A DNA stretch of 64,000 bases from Haliclystus octoradiatus. Taxonomy: Eukaryota > Cnidaria > Staurozoa > Stauromedusae > Haliclystidae. This document shows, in pieces, positions 55,830-64,000 of this stretch (the stretch's first letter is position 1; every line of letters starts with the position of its first letter). Location of the stretch: positions 3,853,001 to 3,917,000 of the forward strand of contig OU744446.1 in the NCBI GenBank assembly GCA_916610825.1, in the 5' to 3' direction. The notes under the pieces were generated by a model. It made no database searches and had not been told where the DNA came from. It saw only the letters and a list, made by a program, of their open reading frames with translations. The position numbers were made by a program, and so were the translations under genes.

Positions 55830-58600
55830 TTGTTTGCCGCGTATTTGTTACTTTGATATTGAAATTCTAAAAAAACTGATTATATATCATCAACTTCTTT
55901 GACTAATTTATTCTACCATTAATTTATCAAACTTATCTTTTTCCTCAATGAGACATCACAAAGCCGCAACATTTCTATACTTTTGTGTAATATTTCATGT
56001 GCATTAGAATCTCCTATATATTTGGACAGTAATAATGTAAGTCACTTTATGTGTCTCAAATACATCGGTTTAGGTATTTTGTCTATATCCACGTGTAACC
56101 GAGGTTGTACCCATGGATATAATTATTATAATAATAAATTACTATAAATGAGGCAAACTTATATGTATGACACTATACTCAAATGTCTGTAAGCCATGTA
56201 TAATATAGAGTTGAAGCAAAGATGAGGCAAGCGAGCCATTCCCGTAAATCGGAGTTTCAACTGTGTATTTTGTTATCAGACCGTAGAAAATCTACTTATC
56301 TACTTATATTAATAATACTGTCTGTTTATATATCACAATATTTCTATATTTCTATATTTCGATATTTCTGTGTCTGTCCGCGACTTATGTACGTCTTACT
56401 GGCGATATAATACGGATAATCCGTAGTCGGGAAATTATGCAAACATTTGTGTCGAGATAACCGTGTACAGTAACAAATTTGTTGTTTGAAAAGTATGGGT
56501 CTATGACGTTGTTTTAAAATAATATACTTCATCTGATAATTTATTTGATATCATTGCATTAAAAAATTCAGAGATTTTGAAAAATTTCATAGGTCGATAA
56601 TCTAGCGGGCAGCCAAATCGAATTCAAATTGAAATCCCCAGAACAAAAATATTTTGCTTTGAATTTAAAAGCTGCGTGTAAATTGTTTGAACAAGTGAAA
56701 CTTGAAAATGAATCAGTTTTATTATAATTAAAACAATACGAAATACTGAATTACATTGAATTACCAGTATAACTAGGTCAAACAAAATATTTTTTTGAAA
56801 TCAAAGAAACGTAGACCTATTTCATGTAGTGTTGATATCATCAATACATATAGCGCGGCACAAACGCTATGAAAATTAAAGAGACTTTAGGTCTTAATTT
56901 AATTTATTAATGAAACAAAATGCCGTTCATTACTTTTATCAAAATCGAGATATAAAACATTTCACTTTTAAAAAGGCTATTTTGATATATAATTTGTGAG
57001 AACACTGAGCAAACAATCTGTTTTGAAATGAACAATCTATCGCGGGGCATAAAAACAAATTAACTTGCAAGAATTTTCAAAATGACGTTGGCGTTCGACT
57101 AATTCGAAAAATATTCAAAGTTCGAATAGATTATCTGTCTACAGTCTAAAATTACAGAGTTTAGAATCAATCAAGGCATTGCACAAAAGTATTTCTTTAA
57201 TTTATTATTTAATATAAAAACATGAATCATTTGGTTTTGAGCAGGCAGGCTTTTATTTTCAGATTTTGCTTCCATAATTAACGAAGGAGTTATAGGCATC
57301 GATTAAAATTAAAATTTCATTTTGTTGACTTGCTATACGAATAAGACACAGTATGTTACTACAGTTTTCAGAATAAAAATAGCGGTGTCTTGTTATTATC
57401 GTTGATCAACATTTAATAAAGTTAATTTCAGGTATATCAAATTTAACAAAGTTAAATTGAATTGAGCGTATGATTTGTGATAAACAATAATAATTATAAT
57501 ATTTTCAGCGTTCAAAAATTTTGCTTTGAATTTAAAAGCACAAAAACATAATTTAAAAACACTTTTAAATAGTTAATACAGTTTGGATGAGTGTAACAAA
57601 CCTTGTGTTACAAAAATAAAAAGCGAAAAGGTTGCATGAAATAATCGATCATAGCAAACAATATTTATTAAAATACAACTTACCATTTTCCAAATGAGAT
57701 CCAAATAAAAACTATACGAGCGGCATAATCTCCGAACAACATTTAAATACATAATAGCGGGTTCTCTGAGTTAATACACCAATCAATAATAAGTTAACAA
57801 CCATATTTTATCGAAGGAGAATGTAAGCCCGATAAGAATAAAATAAAGATTGACGTCTTTTATTCGAAATAATTCTGACAAAAATGATCATTTCATATCG
57901 CGATCAAATGCAAGGTAAAGTAGATTCATTTTCTACATAGTAAATTATCCTTTTCATCAGACATCATAACATGAGCATTTAAATATTACCATCGGCTGAG
58001 GTATTTTATATCTTTGAAGCTGCACTAAACATTTCCACTCTATAAACCATCGCGTCCGTTTCAATAAATTCTGAATAAATATGCATATCACGAATCTGGC
58101 AAAATGAGTTGTTTTCGTTTTTCTATCAAAATAATTAATTTATTCATAATCGTCTTTTCTTTCATTCGACATCTGTAATGTATTATAAATAGCGCGTAGA
58201 AATATTGACAACAAGATGTAACATGATATCAATATCAAATTAGTATAGCGATTTATTATAGAACTTTATTTCCTTTTAAAAGAATGTTGATGCTATTATT
58301 CTGGAAAATTTGATAACAAGAAGCACTATGAGGTTAATTTTTCACATCTTTTTTTTACTTACAAAATCTTATTCTCAACGAACTCTTAGTATTTTGATAG
58401 ACTGCCATGAAAATCACAGTCCTACTTGCTGAGATTGCAAAGATTAAAAATATATAGGCTCATATACTATCATATCATAATATTTTCAGATTATATATAT
58501 AATTTGATTTTCAATTACACGCGCGTGTGTCGGCCTTGTTCAATAATACGTTGTCGAAGCAGTAGGTTTGTTGATGACGTCAGTCAAAGCGTCTATAATA
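55830..58600. other. Intergenic, no gene recognised
   Basis: 2.8 kb, very AT-rich. A 20-bp phrase (TTTGCTTTGAATTTAAAAGC) occurs near 56650 and again near 57520. No coding exons seen. Confidence 0.4.
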
Positions 58601-58607
58601 ATAAGTA

Positions 58608-58680
58608 AGGCAGTGGCTCATTGGTTAATGCTCTGGCATCACAATATGAGGGTCGTCAGTTCAAATCCGCCATTCGGAAA
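58608..58680 (+). mobile_element. tRNA-like sequence, probable SINE head
   Basis: AGTGGCTCATTGG (A-box-like) and AGTTCAAATCC (B-box-like) are spaced 36 nt apart, as in a tRNA with a shortened middle. Flanking sequence cannot form a clean acceptor stem, so a tRNA-derived retroposon head or a decayed tRNA is more likely than an active tRNA gene. Confidence 0.4.
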
Positions 58681-58699
58681 ATTTTTATCAACGATTTTT

Positions 58700-59760
58700 C
58701 TTATTTTTTTTAATATGAAGCAGTAAATCATTGTTAATTAACAAAAGATATCGTTTGATCATGTTAATAACAGAAATTAGTGGACCATGTGTCTTGTCGA
58801 AGCTAAATTAATTTAATATTGAATATATTACATGCGATGCCACGAGTTTGACCCGCCTCACCTTGACGGCGTTATTTTGTGAACACCACATTAGTGTTGT
58901 TTGTATTGCAATGAAGATTTATCAATCCGAACCGAACGCGATTTGATCGTATCGGATCAGATTCGGGTTAATAATTTAGGTCTTCGGATCGGATCGGATT
59001 TGAAGTGATTTTTTATGGATAGTTTCATATTTCGAAATTTGACTGAATATTTGTAATTCATAATAATTAATGTGTTCTGGTTTCCTTTCAGCACATAAAA
59101 TAAAGTTTTTCTATGTAGAGATAGCTACGTTAAATTATACATTTCAATCGACTCAATTGATGTGAAATAAATTAAATTTTTATTAAAGAATGATTAAGAT
59201 GTATTGATTAATGCTACATCGTTTCAATGCGTATTGTGTCTCATGTTCTCCTCCAGAGTTCATACTCCGTATTATACAGCGATAGAAAGCTTAGTCAATT
59301 GTTTAATTATAAGTGATCTGAAAGTTTTTCATAGAAGGTCCATAATGGACCACAACACTCATTGCTAGTATAAAAAACATAAACCGCTTGATGATCATAA
59401 AATAAACGTGTATAGCTCTTAGCTACGGATAATTTAGTAAAGGCTCTTGCCTCATATTTTGGTTTGGTTCTGGTAATAAATTAAAATTATTTAAGCGTAA
59501 ATATGGGGTACAGACAAGCTCAATCTTAAATGAAACAGGAGTATATAGTATAGTGTACAACAATAGGAAATTTAAAATTTAGATTTTCTTCTATAAAGAT
59601 AACTACACAAAAACAGACAAATTGGCAAAAATTACTATATTTAATTAAACAACCAAAATTCCATTTTTATCTGCGTCAGAAACATATAGATAAATAGATA
59701 TTATTAAAGATTATCTAACAGCAAAAAATAGTGCTCGATGTCATTTGACAGCGCTAAATA
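58700..59760. other. Intergenic with a short GGATC-rich patch
   Basis: At 58925-59005 'gatcgtatcggatcagattcgg' and related CGGATC units repeat. Otherwise AT-rich with no gene. Confidence 0.4.
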
Positions 59761-59939
59761 TAATAAAGGAGTCAAAGACTACACATTCATAATTGTTACT
59801 AATAGTTTCATGCTTACGCAACCATCAGACAAATAATCTAAAATCTCAAAGGTTTTAATTTATTTGTCTGATGATTGCGTATAAGCATGAAACTATTAGT
59901 AACAATTATGAATGTGTAGTCTTGTGACTCCTTTTATTA
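59761..59939. mobile_element. Foldback MITE with about 78-bp arms
   Basis: Left arm 59761-59836 (TAATAAAGGAGTCAAAGACT...) and right arm 59859-59939 are inverse with few mismatches over a loop of about 22 nt. No coding sequence. Confidence 0.85.
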
Positions 59940-59949
59940 AAGAGATATT

Positions 59950-60700
59950 ATATACCCCTGGGGGTTAACTCGGCGAGTGAGCCCGCAAAAATCAAATGTC
60001 TCCAATGTTAGTTCGTCACTGCTATCCTCGTTCTCGTTCTTATTAATTGACTAATCCTGTGTGTTGGTTTAATAGGCGGGCGGTTGTTAGGTGGTAGCGC
60101 AGGGATCGTTTGGTGGGTCGGCAGATGGGTAGCACAGAAGAGACAGAGGGGGTTGCAGGACTAGACGGTGGTTGGCGGGCGTACGGTTTCTTTAAATCTT
60201 TAATTCACATTCTTCACATTCAACAATCGTTGTATTAATTAACGTGTTGATGTCGCCACTGTGATCGGTTAGTTGTTGTAGATTCTGCGGGAATTCTACT
60301 TGGATGGTCCTCGTTGGCGGTGTTGCCAGCACAGAAATCGTGTGCTTGCGCGTTTTACGTGCGTGAGGAAATGCATATTTTTAAGGGGCGCCGTGAGCCG
60401 TGAAAACCTTGATCTGCGAGGCCGAAAAAACAGGGTGAAAGACGGCTAATTACGCTTCGTCGAAGAAGGCCCGGTGGAAGAACTGCACTGAACTGTATAG
60501 GCTGTTAGATCTACCCTGAAAATTATGCAATACTCATGCATAGTAATGTATTCTGCGAACGAAGACACAGTAAAATTTAGACGAAAGACAAGAATTGTAC
60601 ATTGAATTACATTACACGCGCGAGGGTCGGCAACAAATTGGAACGCACCTGTGGTGTGGGCTGTGGAGCCTGTGGGTGTGTTGCAGGTAAAGCAATTTAA
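59950..60700. other. GC-richer non-coding island
   Basis: Composition changes abruptly: many 'gcgg', 'ggtggg', 'cgtgcg' motifs and CpGs in an otherwise AT-rich window, without a long open frame on either strand. It could be a CpG-type promoter region, a non-coding RNA gene or a foreign/repeat segment. Confidence 0.45.
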
Positions 60701-61103
60701 GCCAAAATGTAGTATATTAAAAAGTATGGATTAAACGTTTGACTCATATTAATTCTTTATAACAGGTGTTTTGAAGTTCGATCAAGTACTTGTTTCAATT
60801 TATTCAGTAGTCTCAATATATAGCAAAGATAGAGTACGATTGATTTTGTTTATTATCATAACTTTATCATGATTTCACGGTTGCATTCTCATTTAATCTT
60901 ATATTTTACTGTTTTAACTAATTAATTGAAACTGATAATGCCTGGCGTATTTCAAATTTCCCGCCACGATTGCCCATGCCTACTTGTCATTTAGATGTGT
61001 ATCGAAATTAATTTGGTTTACGCTGTGTAAATATTTATTCACATATTTTGTATCTAAATCAATTTTTAATCTAAATTAATTTTTATTGTTGTTTTACAGA
61101 AAT

Positions 61104-61384
61104 AGACGGGGAGGTGCTACTTTGGAAAAAGGTGAAGTACCAAAAGAGTTCCAAAATTCGGTTGATGATACCCAAAAAGGTCTAGCAGGTTGATTGATTT
61201 TAGGTAAATACACAAAAATGATGCAAAGTTTTTCAAAAATTCTTGAAAAAGTCAAAAATAGGATACCCAAAAGCTCAAAAATTTGAAATCTCATACCCAA
61301 AAAGTTTTTTCTCAGCTGTAATGTGGACCCCAAAAAAATGGCACGTCCCCATATAGCCATCCTAGTGGAGTTACCCCCGGGTAT
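61104..61384. mobile_element. MITE of the CCCGGGGG-ended family, 5'-truncated
   Basis: The interior 'acccaaaaag' units and the right end 'tagtggagttacccccgggta' match the family. The left end begins at 'agacggggaggtgctactttgg', about 30 bp into the element compared with 37162-37501, so the left terminus is lost. It lies about 330 bp upstream of a GPCR start. Confidence 0.65.
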
Positions 61385-61711
61385 ATACCCAATATGTTAG
61401 TATACTCGATCATAGTAAAACATATTCTATCGAGAATGCTTTGATCAGTAAATGCATTTCAAAATCTATATTTGACCATAAGTTATAATACAAAGAACTT
61501 CCTATTGAATTTCAATGGTCCCAAAGAACTATATAATAATATGACTATTTTTTTGAGCTGCTTGAGATCGATTAATATCGAACTACTGTATATCGTGTCC
61601 CCATCGTGTTGCGTTCATATTTTGAAAACAACAATTCATCGAAGCTTAAATTATCTTTTATATGTACTGCTCAATTTATATCATAACATATGTTTTAATG
61701 AAGTAATAATC

Positions 61712-62695
61712 ATGAATAAGACATTGAGCGATATACTTAAACAAGAACATTTTAAAAGTGTTTTAGACTTGAACTGTGAAGATTCGCTAAAGAAATTTGA
61801 AATAAATCCTCATGGATTAACTTTGGAAGGAATAATTACTGGTTCAATTTGCAGTGCATTGATTCTACCGACAACATTTCTGAATTTTTTGGCTGCATTT
61901 GTGATATTTACATCACAAAGATTGAGAAAACCATGTTATGTATTTATTGGTTATTTGAATATAAGCGATGGTTTAACTGGTTTAATGGTAATGCCATTTA
62001 TTGCATACCTGAGTTTTGCTGATTCAAGAAATGTAACATGCGCTTTTATGGTATCATCTACAATGGTATCATTTTCGGTATTGCTTATGACCGTCAGTGG
62101 AATGATTTTAATAGCAATTGATCGCTACGTTGCTATTTTTCATCCTTATACATATGGTCAAGTATTCACCTTACGTTTTACGCGAATAGTTACAGTTACG
62201 TCATTCGTACTGAGTGTAGCAATTGGTGTGGGTTCATTATTTATTCCTGATAAAATTTTATTTATGTATTCGTTTACGTTTATGCTTGTTATCGCTTTAC
62301 CATGGAATTTATTCGTTCATATAAAGATTTGGTTTCTGACAGGTCGTATGTTAAGAAGAGATTCCAATATGCAAAAGGATAATAAAACAGCTCGTCAGCA
62401 ACGTCTTTCACGAACACTCTTCGCGATATTTTTCTGTATGGTTTGCTCTCATATACCTTATACAATAGTGGCTTCTGTTGCCAGAAACCTAGGCGATATG
62501 GATCCTTCAATTCGAGTGATCTTTTTAACATGCATGGTATTATTATTATCTAATTCAACGATTAATCCGATTATTTATAGTTGGAATTTGAATGCATTAA
62601 GAAGCGAAATGTCAAATGCTCTCTGTGGTTGGGAAATTAAAAAGAAGCCTAGTGACCAATCTTCAACGGCCAAAAATACATCCAGTACAATATAA
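61712..62695 (+). CDS. Lineage A rhodopsin-class GPCR, plus strand
   Basis: 327 aa from ATG 61712 (MNKTLSDILKQEHF). The frame is open upstream to 61472, but the relatives start here. Conserved LNCEDSLKKFEINPHGLTLEG before TM1, RKPCYVFIGYLNISD at ICL1/TM2, AIDRYVAIFHPYTYG after TM3, CSHIPYTIV in TM6, NPIIYSWNLNALRSE in TM7/helix 8, CGWE after helix 8. ECL2 is short and without cysteine. Only A member in plus orientation, and the most divergent of the intact INPHGLT group. Intronless and intact, so likely functional; ligand unknown. Confidence 0.93.
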   Translation: MNKTLSDILKQEHFKSVLDLNCEDSLKKFEINPHGLTLEGIITGSICSALILPTTFLNFLAAFVIFTSQRLRKPCYVFIGYLNISDGLTGLMVMPFIAYLSFADSRNVTCAFMVSSTMVSFSVLLMTVSGMILIAIDRYVAIFHPYTYGQVFTLRFTRIVTVTSFVLSVAIGVGSLFIPDKILFMYSFTFMLVIALPWNLFVHIKIWFLTGRMLRRDSNMQKDNKTARQQRLSRTLFAIFFCMVCSHIPYTIVASVARNLGDMDPSIRVIFLTCMVLLLSNSTINPIIYSWNLNALRSEMSNALCGWEIKKKPSDQSSTAKNTSSTI

Positions 62696-62699
62696 TGCT

Positions 62700-63050
62700 A
62701 TGTAGTAAAAGGTGGGGAAACAATAGAACCTATACAGCTAATATCAGGGCTATTATATATACTTATTACTGCAAGTATATATTCTATAACATTATAATCA
62801 ACCTACTAACTAACATTATAAAATACTAAATCATTTAATATTTATAATTACTAAAAACAACAAATACTTTTGAATACTTAATATGAATTGAATATGTTTA
62901 TAGAGCAGATGTTAATACAATATGTAGATATTTAATTGAGCAACTATATGTGGATGTACTACTGTAGAATATTTTTATATTAATATCTATATAAGTCTTA
63001 ATTAATTAATACTGATATTAAGCAGTATTAGATTGAACAAAATAATATGC
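62700..63050. other. 3' flank of the last GPCR, AT-rich
   Basis: No gene. Several TTAATTAA-type palindromic stretches only. Confidence 0.4.
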
Positions 63051-63222
63051 GAGTCAAAGCCTTTTCCGTAGCTCAGAGTTTCACTACGCCTTATATAGCG
63101 ATCATATATATATTAAGCGATCATCAGACGGTAACTAGTAAAAGCGCTTGCACGGTAACTCGACAGCTAAGCGATTATCAGTTAAAGCGTGAAACTTTGA
63201 GCCACGGAGAAGGATTGGCCTC
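63051..63222. mobile_element. MITE with about 35-bp inverted ends
   Basis: GAGTCAAAGCCTTTTCCGTA at the left and its diverged inverse (ending GGATTGGCCTC) at the right, both followed inward by GTTTCAC. The interior has repeated AGCGATCAT / AGCGATTAT units. No clear target duplication. Confidence 0.65.
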
Positions 63223-64000
63223 ATTCTTGTGTTCAATCTATTATATTCTCTGTTTAATTAATACCTGAACACTTTTACGTACATATGTGTGTTTACAATT
63301 GAATACTATTTCTATTAAGAAGCATTATAAATGATATTCAATAATGTCTGAACTGTATATGTGTATAGAAAGACTAATCGGAAGATATCATGGTGATTTA
63401 CGAAAACAAATATTAACCAAGTTTTATACTTACAACTTGACTTAATTAACTTTACAAAGGAACGGTGCAAATAGTGAAGCAATGATTATCATAACGATTA
63501 ATTATCATACGCTCATTTTCTAGATGTAAATCAATTAATCCATGTTATATTATCTGTAACGTATTACACATTAAATGCTTTATATCTGTAAGTATAATAT
63601 AGGAAACTATAACTGTGTGTTTTGCATTCATGTTTGAGGGGCTCCCTACATATATATACCATGGCAATATTAACACACGAACGCAAGAATGAAGTTAATG
63701 AAGTTTTCAGGCATATAATATAGGCCACCGATAGCGTGTTCCGTATACAAATATGGGGGTCCCGTTCAATACCGTAGTAAACAGAAAAACATCAATATAG
63801 CCATGAGAACTACAGACAACGATTTCGTTATCTGTAATACGTTATATCAGTAGTTGAGACTGCTCCACGATTCATCTATACCTACTAAAATACAATGTTC
63901 TGAAATTATCACGTAGCGATATATGACAATCCTTAGCCACAAGAAAGTTAATTGAAGAGCTGTACATTAACGATTGACTGAGAGTAAAATCGAACATCAG
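63223..64000. other. Intergenic to window end, nothing recognised
   Basis: AT-rich without supported exons or repeats. Confidence 0.4.

Noticed and set aside
58608-58680. Functional tRNA gene
   Set aside because: Box spacing and stems are imperfect, and no acceptor stem was found; called a tRNA-like SINE head instead.
61094-61360. 88-codon minus-strand frame
   Set aside because: Inside a truncated MITE.

Overview
The window is nuclear DNA from an AT-rich animal genome. The evidence is GT-AG introns, intronless rhodopsin-class GPCR genes in tandem, a Shaker-type potassium channel, tRNA-derived SINEs and many small inverted-repeat transposons. No operon or prokaryotic signal is present. The gene style (intronless lineage-specific GPCRs, low GC, foldback and poly-G-ended MITEs) fits an early-branching invertebrate such as a cnidarian or placozoan, but the species cannot be fixed from the sequence.

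Layout. 0.9-5.2 kb: a multi-exon minus-strand TLC-domain membrane protein gene, reconstructed from splice sites. 5.4-7.4 kb: a tRNA-derived SINE and a 1.3 kb pure AAAT microsatellite. 7.8-10.5 kb: a four-exon plus-strand gene of unknown function with phase-1 introns and a 33-nt microexon. 11.4-16.0 kb: a complete-looking 4.6 kb DNA transposon with 425-bp, almost identical terminal inverted repeats, a 9-bp target duplication and a transposase-like protein ending in a RING-like zinc motif; its frame breaks at four homopolymer runs. 17.9-19.2 kb: an intronless Kv channel gene. 22.3-24.6 kb: a two-exon gene for a small type I membrane protein.

26.1-62.7 kb is a GPCR cluster. Lineage A (six loci plus one fragment) keeps DRY/NPxxY-type motifs. 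Lineage B (one intact gene, one pseudogene) has lost both. One A gene is split by a SINE with a clear target duplication. Two A genes are recent duplicates (about 95% identical proteins), flanked by direct and inverted repeats and by a head-to-head broken copy of the gene start. The gaps hold MITEs, a 1.2 kb foldback element, a truncated LINE with target duplication, perfect hairpins, a cluster of a short palindrome-ended motif and a GC-richer island at about 60.0-60.7 kb.

Functionally, the GPCRs look like surface receptors of one expanding family, and repeat-driven duplication and disruption are visible around them. The strongest candidate for something not yet described is the 11.4-16.0 kb transposon. 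Next are the Kv channel with a serine at the S4 R3 position and no PVP motif, and the GPCR lineage lacking DRY and NPxxY.
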